This document shows, one piece after another, positions 10,501-20,400 of a DNA stretch of 64,000 nt. The stretch covers positions 3,471,884 to 3,535,883 of the forward strand of contig JAJLRJ010000001.1 in assembly GCA_024195265.1 (NCBI GenBank). Reading direction: 5' to 3'. Made by a program: the position numbers and the translations under genes. How positions within the stretch are numbered: position 1 is the stretch's first letter; every line of letters begins with the position of its first letter. The notes below the pieces were generated by a model that was given only the letters and a program-made list of their open reading frames with translations, was not told the DNA's origin and made no database searches. Origin of the DNA: Dendrophyllia cribrosa (Eukaryota > Cnidaria > Anthozoa > Scleractinia > Dendrophylliidae).

Positions 10501-11240
10501 TTTACACCGAGGATGAGCCACTACCGTGAAGGAGGTTTTGAAATTCTTTCTCAATTAGCATAGATTTTGATGATTTTATTTCTTCATTTTCTCCGCATTT
10601 AACGATCAGTTTTAGAAGCTATATCAAACATTCGAAACAGTGTTTCATCAGCAGTTCCAAACACCTTGAAGTGGATTTAAAACAAACTCGGCTGCGCCTC
10701 GTTTTTCCAATCCACTTCTTGGTGTTTGGAAATCTAGTGATGAAATACTCTTCCTTGTGTTTGATATATTACTTCCAGTTCAACGTTGGCCTTTCTGCAA
10801 ATGAAGTATATCAAATGAATCATAAATTCCTTTTTTGCTACAGAGCAACTTCAGTGTCAGCCAATGATGGCAAATGGCATCACATCTGTGTATCATGGGA
10901 AAACACCGCGGGCTCATGGAAATTATACAAAGACGGAGTCGTGGCAGCGCAGGGGACTGGGTTCAAGACTGGTCACGTGATTATACCAGGAGGGTCCATA
11001 GTACTTGCTCAAGAGCAAGATTCTCTTGGAGGTTCCTTCGCCAGCTCCCAAAGTTTCATCGGGATGATGACAAACGTCAATGTCTGGGATCACGTGCTGC
11101 CTATTGCGCAGATTGAGCATATGTCAAAATCATGCCTGTCAGGGGAGGGGAACGTCTACAAGTGGTCTGATTTCATTTATGGCCGTCAAGGGAAAGCCAG
11201 AGTTGTTATCCCATCCCCTTGCAAACCGCTGAGTGCATAG
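4586..11240 (+). CDS. Secreted pentraxin (copy A), three coding exons
   Basis: Coding exons are 4599-4668, 8616-8829 and 10844-11240; the first is preceded by acceptor TGTAG at 4585. Joined, they give 226 residues. Exon 1 encodes a signal peptide (MRTVYLSIAFALTFGC...). The pentraxin domain follows, with a conserved Cys pair (C52, C110), a near-signature HICVSWEN (108-115, where the family has S/T last) and QEQD (151-154). Pentraxins are Ca-dependent pattern-recognition lectins. Two usual Ca ligands look changed: the DN pair is EN (75-76), and the Glu after the QEQDSxGGxF block is Ala161. Intron 1 is GT-AG; intron 2 is GC-AG (AG/GCGAGT). Copy B is at 17.4-21.9 kb. Confidence 0.88.
5800..6072 (+). 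pseudogene. RecQ-like DNA helicase fragment (Walker A only)
   Basis: Two overlapping frames give LRKEQKDCIQNLLQ and, after a frameshift, GRDVFAILPTGFGKSLIYQL. This is the Q-motif region and Walker A loop (PTGFGKS) of RecQ helicases. The frame ends shortly after the Walker A helix and no DEAH box or motifs III-VI are seen nearby, so the gene is truncated and frameshifted. A downstream open stretch at 6460-6654 (VYLTVFWQNLQNEEGW) is not recognised. Confidence 0.7.
6817..7821. mobile_element. Non-autonomous MULE, 987 bp, perfect 9-bp TSD
   Basis: TIRs are AAAGGAGGATTTTTCAGGTA (from 6826) and its reverse complement ending at 7812. The duplication GGAAGAGGC is exact on both sides (6817-6825, 7813-7821). 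A 9-bp TSD is typical of Mutator-like transposons. No transposase is visible. It splits the right end of the RecQ-bearing element, so it is younger. Confidence 0.75.
9147..9325 (-). pseudogene. Penelope-like GIY-YIG fragment
   Basis: The minus strand reads QCVVYHFQCNLCDTG followed, in shifted frames, by the YV-G and RVDGH-like blocks expected of a GIY-YIG nuclease. It is frameshifted and lies in intron 2 of pentraxin A. The family assignment is by motif pattern only. Confidence 0.5.
9738..10000 (-). mobile_element. GIY-YIG remnant plus ATTACAAAGTGCGAC repeats (copy A)
   Basis: The minus strand encodes GSSVIYKFSCASCYSSYVGETKRRL, a PLE-type GIY-YIG core. Next to it, at 9738-9820, the short motif TTATTACAAAGTGCGAC recurs several times. 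The same pair of features is at 21.06-21.40 kb in copy B. Confidence 0.6.
10076..10772. mobile_element. Insertion in pentraxin A intron 2, absent from copy B
   Basis: About 700 bp present in A and missing from B at the corresponding point ('tttgaaataaagttccag', near 21.45 kb). Its right part (about 10.62-10.77 kb) is an inverted repeat (ATATCAAACA ... TGTTTGATAT) resembling a MITE. Exact termini are uncertain. Confidence 0.45.
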
Positions 11241-11388
11241 ATAAGTTTGCAAAAGGCGTTTTAAATGCAGCTAAAAGTTCAAGTTTTTGTACCTTTGTTG
11301 TAGTTCACTAAAATGTTCTATCGCCTCTTGAAATTGTACGTTTAGCAAAATGCATTTAAAGGCCGTTGATTTTTTTTATTGTTCCCAC

Positions 11389-12052
11389 TTAAGGACGTTC
11401 GCGCTAATTGTTTATGCGCATCCTTACTGCGCACGCAATTCATGTCGCAACGCCATGCTACGTCATGCACGAGCGCGCGCGCAAAAGAAGAAATCTAAGC
11501 ACATAAAGGGCTGGTAGCCGTTGCGTTAACTTTGCTTTGATTTAACTCGCTTGGATGGTCGGTGACCCCCAATTTTTTTTTCATAGATAATTTTCTTTGC
11601 CAATTCTCGACAGATTGTGAAAAAATGAACAAAAAATCAATGTAGGAAGTTTAAATTTTTTCCATTTTTCTACCCGCGCGCCATCGAATCCTGCCAACTT
11701 GCGGCTGTCAGAGTTTGCAAATGCTGTCGTTTAAAGATGAAATTTACTTCAATTAACGTCACCATTTGAATGAATTTGCTAAACAGACCTACTCGCATAA
11801 AATTTGGGAAAGAAAGTTGCATTTCAGAGATTCATTTGCAATATTTTTAGACTAACAGACATTGGGGTCACATCCCGTAAGAAAGACCAATTTTTCAAAA
11901 TTAGGGTCGCCTTTCCGATAGCTTATCTCAGAAACGAAGTCGGTGACCCCCTCATTTTTTTGCATTTCTGACACGAGTAACTAATAACCTAGCTGTAGCA
12001 AAAGTTTTACAAAAAAATCAATGTTAGAAGATTTTCGCGCGAACGTCCTTAA
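11389..12052. mobile_element. MITE flanked by TTAA in pentraxin A 3' UTR
   Basis: Terminal repeats GGACGTTCGCGC (from 11393) and GCGCGAACGTCC (to 12048) are bracketed by TTAA on both sides, which suggests piggyBac-type insertion. Copy B lacks this whole stretch (11.30-12.08 kb), and its AATAAA lies about 65 bp after the stop codon. In A the matching AATAAA is displaced to 12083, so the insertion probably lengthens or alters the 3' UTR. Confidence 0.6.
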
Positions 12053-12658
12053 GTCATCATTAGTATTACAAAACTGTTTTTAAATAAAAAGTTAAAACCG
12101 TAAAGTAAAGAGCACAAGGGTCACATTCTGATGTCATTAGCTAAAAAGAAAAAAGTACAATATATTTTGAAAGAATATCATAACCCTTTTTCAATTTTGT
12201 AAAAATACTTCCAAATAACGACTTATTTTCAGACAATTAATAATTTCAACTAACATCTTTTGTCCGCTTTATAGCAATTAATGGGTTCTGAAGTCACAAA
12301 ATTAATCAACTCATGACAGAAAGATACCATATTTAAGAAAGTAATTAACAAGAGAATCGTGTTGGAATACAGCACCTATTGTAGCTACGGTCGAAATTGA
12401 ATGCCCTATTTTTAAAGTTGATAACGGTCCAGCCCATGTTCCGGCTGTTGTTAAATTAATTGATTATAAAATTGATGAACTCCGAGAATTGTTTTTATTA
12501 TTAACATGCAGCTGTTAAAGGTCATTTCTTCCTGTTTTAATCAGCAAAGCAAATTGTTATCGGCCCAGTCTAGTAAGACTTAATGATGATTTTTGTTTGT
12601 TTGTTTGTTAACTTTCTAAATAATCTGACGCTTTTGCAAAACTGATTTATAGTCATGC

Positions 12659-12664
12659 AAATAA
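12659..12664 (+). terminator. Candidate poly(A) signal, pentraxin A
   Basis: AATAAA in 'catgcaAATAAAgcttg', shared with copy B (about 22.53 kb). It is far (1.4 kb) from the stop codon; the nearer AATAAA at 12083 is an alternative. Confidence 0.35.
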
Positions 12665-12874
12665 AGCTTGTTGTTATTGTTGTTTTTTTTTGTTTGTTTT
12701 ACTGAGGACAAGTGTATTCAGACGCGTTTGTTGTTTTATCTCAGTGTCACTTCCCTATACTAAGGGTTAGGGGTTGTGTTAGGGCAGTACAATATATTTT
12801 GCGTTTTACGTAGTCGTAGGAGTGCTAGGTGCAAATGCATGCAGAGCGAAATACAATTTTAGATAGAAAAGTTA

Positions 12875-12912
12875 CAGTTACTCGAGTTTCACGCACAAAG
12901 ATCATCAGACTG
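12875..12912 (-). ncRNA. Degenerate hammerhead-like motif
   Basis: The minus strand reads CAGT, CTGATGA, an 11-nt spacer, GAA-AC-TCGA-GT-A, ACTG. Stem I (CAGT/ACTG), stem III and the core fit, but the 11-nt region does not form a convincing stem II. Copy B (about 22.75 kb) lacks the stem II region and reads CTGATGAAACTCGAGTA. Probably a relic or coincidence. Confidence 0.25.
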
Positions 12913-13735
12913 ATGAGAGACTCAAGGGAAAACAAGTGACGAAGTTCTCCAAGAGGACGACAATACATTGGTGTTTTGTTTACGTTTGTAATGCCATTCA
13001 ATCCTCTTGAATTGTTTTGCAAATTTGGAACGCCTCTGAAACAGAAAATAATCCGACGATTAACACCGCTTTGATCACGTGTTAGCGTCTTGGCCCTGAT
13101 TTCAGTATTTTTAGGGGGAATCAGTGATGGTTACAATGTATTTTTTTAAATATATAAAAAAATTAAGTAGCAAACAGAGGAGTTTTGGAGTGATCCAAAC
13201 GGTAAAATATCCACCTGTGACGAGGGTGCACGTGAAAGGGGAAAATCGGGCCGGCGAACAGCGTGACGATCGTTTAAGTCTTTTGGAATTTGGTGGCGAG
13301 GGGTTTGAATAAAGACAATAAAAGCTCATTGCTAGCTAGAGTGAATAGTGTTTGAGTTTCTTTACCGTGAATGAACTTCTCCTACAAACGGTGTAGTTTT
13401 TTATTACAATATGTTTGCATTGCACGTTTCTGAGTAATACTATATATGAAGTCTGAATTACAATGTCAAGGGTCAAACTCATGTTGAAGGGTCTCACGTT
13501 TTGTTGTGGAGATATTTGTGAGCATGGAAAATATTTGATTCCCGGGGGAAAGGGGCGGGGGGATGGGGAATTTTCCCATATAAATTAAAGTGGGTGATCA
13601 TCGGAAATTTTGGAAGGAATGAGGGTGTGACTCACATTAATTTTGCCCTGAAACGTAGCTTTTTTTCTGGTTTTACTGGCTTAATACCCTTAAAGGTGAT
13701 AAGACTGACATGGGTCATTTTCAATTCAAACACTC

Positions 13736-13736
<1 letters not shown>

Positions 13737-13771
<35 letters not shown>

Positions 13772-13776
13772 TTAGT

Positions 13777-13829
<53 letters not shown>
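13737..13829. repeat. (AAT)n microsatellite
   Basis: Long AAT run with one interruption (ATTAGTTAT). The translated Asn runs in it are not a gene. Confidence 0.95.
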
Positions 13830-13830
<1 letters not shown>

Positions 13831-13971
13831 TTTATTCTCTTAGTCCAAACCACAGATTTGAACCCTTTTAAGGTACGGCGACAATCCCTCTCCCCCTAAT
13901 TCACTTAAGATCTTATTTCAGATATTCTCTTAATTTACTTGTACTTGCGTTTCAGAACACAGTGAATGCAT

Positions 13972-14176
13972 TACAGTGCTGCTACTGTTACCGGGGCCAC
14001 CTAGACAAAGTTAACCAATCACAAAGCAGAACGGGAACAATAGATTCCAAAATATGAAATGTCGAGTACAGAACAATGAAATTTTAACTTTAAAATGTTG
14101 GAATCTATATTTCCCGTTCTGCTTTGTGATTGGTTAACTTTGTCGAGGTGGCCCCGGTAACAGTAACAGCACTGTA
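13972..14176. mobile_element. Palindromic MITE with TA duplication
   Basis: The 201-bp inverted repeat (13974-14174) starts CAGTGCTGCTACTGTTACC and ends with its near reverse complement, flanked by TA. Copy B has the exact empty site 'gcattaattgttc' (about 23.95 kb). TA duplication fits Tc1/mariner. Confidence 0.75.
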
Positions 14177-14531
14177 ATTGTTCATGCCGGTGGTTAAAAA
14201 GGCAAAAGAGTTGCCTCTGAAATGCGGTGCTACATAGGCATGGGTAGGGTACATGGGTATTTGAGTCGTCACGCAACGTTGCTTCAAGGCCTAGAATGAG
14301 ATACTTCGGTACTGTTAAGCTTACTATGACGTAATGATGAAATTCGTATTACAGGGAATTTCATGAGCTTAATTCGTGATATCCTGCATGCAATCCGTTC
14401 CTTTTTCAGTGTTTGACGACCTTACTAAAATATAAATACACGTTTCCATTTTTTTTTTTTTTTTGGCGTGAAAAATTGAAGTAAAATAGACCAGGAGAAG
14501 AAAAAAGTGAACATCTTAATAAGTGTAAAAC

Positions 14532-15070
14532 GGGGGTGGCATGCCCTTCACGACTTTTACCTCATGTTTTTTATGCTATTTGCTCCTTCTTTGGGTTTTT
14601 AAATGGATATGCATTTAGTCTGTTTTGGCGGATTTTGGTGTTGACAAAATGAACCCTTCAAATACTGGGCCAAACGTGACTAAAAAAATAGCAGGAAAGA
14701 CATTCACGTGCAACTTATCATTTTAAATCATGGCATTTCAGAGAGAAAAACTAGAGAAGTTAAAACTTTTCTTACATAAAAACCAACATGCCGATAATGG
14801 AGAAAGCAACGCACCAACCGCAATGAAAAAAGGACGCTGAAATACATCAAATTCTACATGAGCAAAAAGCCACACTGGAAATCACAACTGAGAGACATGC
14901 GTGGCCTCGAGTCCGTTGCACACGGCATTTAATTTGAAAGATAGTTCATTCAGTCAATCGATCAAAATCCTCCGCGTAAACAGACTAATGTATACCCGTT
15001 AAAACACATAGAAGGTGCAAAAGTGGCATTAGAAAACATGAGGTAAAAGTCGTGCAGGCCTGCCACCCCC
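14532..15070. mobile_element. Non-autonomous TIR element, about 540 bp
   Basis: Ends GGGGGTGGCATGCC...ACGACTTTTACCTCATG and its reverse complement near 15.03-15.07 kb. The interior is noncoding. The target duplication is not clear. Confidence 0.5.
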
Positions 15071-15904
15071 AAGTTACATAGTTTGAAACTTATACAACTA
15101 GCTGTGGTTACTTGTCCCTGGATGAGATGCTAGTCGATCTTATGGTTATGTCGCTGGTACGCATTTATACACCTGGGTGGGGAGAGCTAATGTGGAGCCG
15201 GCAAAGTTTCTTATTCAAGGAAACAATACGACGGCAGATATCAGGCCTTAAACCACCGACCTCCAGGTCTTGAAAGTTCAACGCACTACTCGCGACTGCA
15301 CCACCGCGCCTCTACAATGGAAGCTTAAGCAGTAGATCAAATGTCACATTGGAAGATTTGAAGGGACTGACTTTGTCTTGAAACTAGTGAACTGTGTATC
15401 AAAATATTTCAGTGTACTGAGTAAACTGTATCGATTCTGTTTTCAGTTTGATACACTAACACAGGGATACCAACTGAACGAAAGGAGTTGAGACCACGAA
15501 CTTCCGCAAACGGTAACCACTGAGTTACAACGGCATGCATGGATGCATGTTAGACGTGCACGTAATTTTCGTATTAAGTAGTATAAAGAACAGCAAAGTC
15601 ATTTGAAAATTGTTTGAATTTTTGCAAAAAGTTGTCGAATTATGGTGATGATGAGTCAGATTGCATTTGCTCAAAAGTCCATTGAATATTCCTCTGGGGA
15701 GCTCAATAATGTTCAATTTCGAGGACGCAACGTGCGAGGGAGCGTACCACTCTCCCATGCATCCTCGAAATCGTGAAGTAAGACATGAAAGCATGTAGTG
15801 GAACGCAGCCAAAACAGAAACCAGATCGGAAATAAACAATTTAAAGCTCCTCTGAAACAGTTTTCTCGGTAAAATCGATCGCATACCGTTCAAGCAATAA
15901 AACA

Positions 15905-15940
15905 TATAAAAGGGAGTGACACTGGTTTGCGCCGTCAGTT
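15905..15940 (+). promoter_or_regulatory. Core promoter of pentraxin B (TATA + Inr)
   Basis: TATAAAAG at 15905-15912 and an initiator-like TCAGTT at 15935-15940, spaced 30 bp. A presumed noncoding exon follows to 16004, ending at donor GTAAGT (16005). An almost identical block lies upstream of the three-repeat gene (24766-24801). Linking it to pentraxin B, whose coding exon begins after the acceptor at 17430, is inference from order. Confidence 0.6.
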
Positions 15941-16382
15941 GGGAAGAGCTGATATCAGTTGGAAGACTGATAGAGAGAACATCAGAATAGAAGCAAGCTA
16001 AATCGTAAGTGAACCTAAATGAATGATTTGAAATACAGTGATCGTAGTGCCAAAGTAAACTCGGTTTTTTTATATACGAATGTGAGGTGACTGAATGTTT
16101 TTCGTATTTTTTTTTTGCGATTTTTTCTTAAGCCGCTTGGGCTGCCTGTGGTTGTACACTTGAAACGATGTACAAAATGAAGCGGAGTATATGAGCGATC
16201 ACATGAATGTGAACAGCGGCTAGATTTAAAGTTTTCAGAGGTTCGACAGTTTAAAAGTGGTAGTAGACGATCGATCATGGGTCTGAATTAATTCTTTTTT
16301 TTTATTTTCGACCCCCTTTGTTTCCTGGTTGTTTACATAAAAAAATCGAAGACCCGCTTTGCACAGTTAAAATACGCGACGT

Positions 16383-16834
16383 CTTTGGTGCCCGGGGGGG
16401 GGGGGGGGGGGGGGGGGGTACTCTCATATATGAACTATATAGGTATGTGCCGCTGTGAAAGGTATGGTTTTCAGGCAGTTTAGTCTGGGATAGGGTATAG
16501 TAATCAGAAAATTTTGGTCTAGAATAGGGTATCAAATTCCGCAAAACTGATCAGTTACGTGAAGAATTTAGTCTAGACAATGTTTACTGGCAAATGGCAT
16601 TTAGAAATGGGTACGGCGGGCCGTACGGCATTTTTACTGACCCCTGGTTACTAATAACAAAGAAAGCGTTCAAAAATTTGGTTTAGGATAGGATAGGGGT
16701 TTTCGGTGTTTAGTCTAGAATAGGGTTGCAAAATGCAGGTAAGATGGTATAGTATAGGGCAAGGGTCTCAGAGTCCCAGTGGCACAGCCCCACCCAAAAA
16801 TTTGCAGAGTACCCCCCCCCCCGGGCTTCGGTGC
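16383..16834. mobile_element. Poly-G/C-ended MULE-like element (G2)
   Basis: The 434-bp element (16392-16825) begins CCGGGG... GTACTC and ends GAGTACCCC...CGGG. TSD CTTTGGTGC/CTTCGGTGC (16383-16391, 16826-16834). Copy A has the empty site 'ttcttcggtgcacac' near 3915-3930. The interior matches G1. Confidence 0.65.
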
Positions 16835-17430
16835 ACACATTATTATATCAGATACGCCGATGTCTGCATTGCTGCATATCGTGGAAACAACTCGTATTAA
16901 TTCATGTTAAAGTGACCACTCGACCTCTCTTTGACCATGTAGGCCAGTCTATATACGTAGCAGGGGAAATATCAATTTGTTTCAAATCAGTGATGTATCG
17001 TAGTACATCTTCAAAAGTCTCGACTGTTAAACTTAAAGCTTGGCGCAATGTTATCTTATAAGCCGGATTCTTTGAATAAATAAATCGTGCTATGCGGCAC
17101 CATTCAGTTGTCTCAATCTATCAACTTTTCTTACACCACGCCAACCCGAATTAGATTTTCTTTAAGAAGAGTTCGAGTGAGAGACATTGCACATTTAGTT
17201 ATGAACCTCCCAACAAACCATCTACGAAAAAAGCCAAGTCCGTTGATGGTAAAGTAGTTATTTTATTTCCACTGTTTGTAATTAATTTTGTAAGGGGCTG
17301 GGTTTCTTACGTGATAATTTTAATTTTGACTTTTACTACATAGCCAATCTTTGACCTTTTTGTACTCATTGTTTTTTGTTTGTTTATCTTCCTTTAATTT
17401 TTGCTGGCTATTTTACTGTCTCGCCTGTAG

Positions 17431-20400
17431 GATTAAAAGAACCATGCGTACAGTTTACCTTTCAATTTCCTTTGCTCTCATCCTTGGATGCGTTAATGTC
17501 TTGTCTCTGACAGGTTAGTTAACAACATAAATGTCAAATACCAGGCAAGAAATATATCTGCTAGAAATACCCTCTTTTGTTCTTCTTGATGCGGAAAAAT
17601 GACATTTGTTGCATTTAAAGTAATCAATTTGATCTGAGTAGCAAATTGGATTCCCGATAGTTTATATATTTAGGGGATTCTGTCTTAGTATTCCAATACA
17701 GTTATACTTCGTGCCTGACAATTGCTTTAAAATGGTTTTATTGTCCTTAACTTTTCAGGTCCTTGAAAAGTCACAAGATGATTTGTCACTGTTGAGTTAA
17801 CGTACCTAAAAAAACAATCGTAATATTAAGTCTATCACCGGTGTACTTCCAGCCAAGTAAGAATTTTTATTAAACAACTGATGCAACTTAATAAAAGTAT
17901 TTCAGTCTTTTCTTTCTGAATTAACAGATTTTGCTCTAAACTTTCGGCCAACTGTTGGCTCGAGTGACTTTGTGAACATCTGGGGCATGCCCAGTTTGAC
18001 GCAGTGGACCGTGTGTCTGTGGATGAAGTCAAGTGACACTACCAACTCTGGCACTCTGTTCAGTTACAATGTTCTTGGCACAGATAACGAATTTATTATT
18101 TACAACTACAAAAACTTTCAAATCTTCGTCAATAAGGCGTCCAGGCGAGTGAAACATTATTTTAATATTTTTCTAGTAGAAGTGAAAACAAACACTATAG
18201 TTCCTGATTGCCAGTGTAGGATATATCAAAGCAGTGTCATTGCTAGTTTTTTGCGTATTTTTATATTTATATTTATTTTTATTATTATTTTATTTTTGTA
18301 TTTCTTAGTTTCTCATCGCCTGTTTTATTTTTTTAAGCTTCCTTGTTCTTCCTCACCGTTTTATTAGCGTTTTTCTGTTTTTGTTTTGTCAATGTATCGC
18401 ATAATTTATCTAGACATTTATGACTATCAGTTGCGTCCTTATGGCAGCGAGTCGCGCCGAGCGTAATTTTAATAAGTAATTTCTTTGCCGAAGCGCGTTT
18501 TTTTTTCTTTCTTTCGGAAGAAAGCTGTTAAGAAATGTTTACTAACCATCATGCAGTTGCTACATGTACGAACACCACAGCTCGAACTTTTCCAGAACAC
18601 GAGGAACTTGAACGGATCACAAATCTTATTTTTCGAGATAGCTTGACCAAGCCATGACTACTTTCAGAAACTACGATAATACATTTAACGCTTCTCGCTC
18701 GAGTTGAGCCAAGAAGAGCTAGGACATTTTCTCTAATGAAGCCCTTTCAAGTGCGGTTGTTCATGTTTCTACCGTTTCTTAAATTGACAATGAAATTGCT
18801 TAATTTATATAAGCTGTGTTATGATGATAACTAAGCATTTGTGAAATCTATAACAGCGAGAATTGTAGATTTGTTAGCTTTTGTCGATTGCGCAGCGTTA
18901 AATTAACATGCTTCATTTGCTTGTTGAGCGAAAGGTTGTGAATAGCTTCCTTGATATTGAGTTGAAATCCGGGGTTGAAATGGTGTGGAAGCCGACTATG
19001 GTAAACGAGCTTTCTCTGTAGCTGCCCCAACCTTGTGGAACTCTATTCCAATAGACATAAAAACATCCACGTCGACTGACATTTTCAAAAAACAAAAAGC
19101 ATAAGACATAGTTTTTTAGCTTTTAGTTCTTAGTTTTTTATATTTGGATTATATATCATTTTTAGATTATTTAGCATTTGTAAGCGCTCTGATCATTGCT
19201 TGGATAGTGACGCTATATAAAATGTATAAATTATTATTCCTTTAAGGCTCAGGCACAATGTTCTGTCTGGTTGATATCAGGTTATTATTATTATTATTAT
19301 TATTATTATATGATTCCTCACAACAAAGTGGCGGCAATTAGCGGATTCCTCAAGATGTGCAAACTTTTGTCCGAGCCGGAACAAGTGTGTTCTAGCTACA
19401 GCTATCACCTTTGCAATAATCGTCGCACTTTGTAATAAAAAAGCTATCACACTTTGTAACAACCGTCATATATCGCGCTTTGTAGTAAACTTGGAAATAT
19501 AACTCTTTTAATTGTTTTGGTTAGTCTCTGTGGCAAACGTAACTGAAGCTACTATCCCCTAAATGCAGAATTGGGATGTGCACTCTTTGTAAAACTAACC
19601 AGGTATGAAAAGAAACATAGAATGCACGATCACTGCAACAAACCGTTGAGAATGGCTGGATCTGGGTTTCCAGACCTAGATCAGTATTAATACTTGAAGT
19701 GAAACAAAAGAAACGGAAAACTGATCCTTAGCTTACGGGAAAAAAAACAAAAGCAGAAGCAAATAAAATAAAATAAAATAAAAATCGAATATAATAGTGC
19801 CCTATATATATTTCGCTTTGCAAAACAATTAAAGCTTTCTTCAGAGGCTAGCACCATAAATGATTACAACTGTAAAAACGTTATACAAGTGGTTTTGAAA
19901 AAACTAAAGAATAACACATATTGGGCACTATTATAATCCACTTTTATTTTATTTTATTTTATTTGCTTCTGCTTCTGTTTTTCTGCCGTGAGGATCAGTT
20001 TGTCGTTTCTTTTGTTTAACCAGGAATAACACGTTTACAATCAACTGTGCAAAGTTTATACCCCGGGTATTAAGATAATCCATAGGCTGGTTTCGATTCT
20101 GCCGCGTATTTACTTCTCTAGAGACGGCCGTGAAGCAGGAATTATCAGCATTAAAAGACTCATAAACAAGTTTGGACCTTCAAGTGGCGTCGTGCTTTGG
20201 GTACGGAGAATAACATCAAGCCCAAAATGGGAAAATGCCTGACTGACACTGCGTTTTATCGGTCTTGGATGGTTTATTATCCTCGACATATTTTGGAGGA
20301 ATAAGTAGCATACTTAGTCCAAACTCTGGTTATAAAAAGATCAATATTTAGCAAGAAATGAATCACCTATGGTTTTCCATATAGACTTTATCCATCACTT

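Noticed and set aside
13594..13899. Open frame with long Asn runs
   Set aside because: It is the translation of an (AAT)n microsatellite.
15200..15312. tRNA gene or SINE head
   Set aside because: A-box-like text on the minus strand but no valid B box or cloverleaf.
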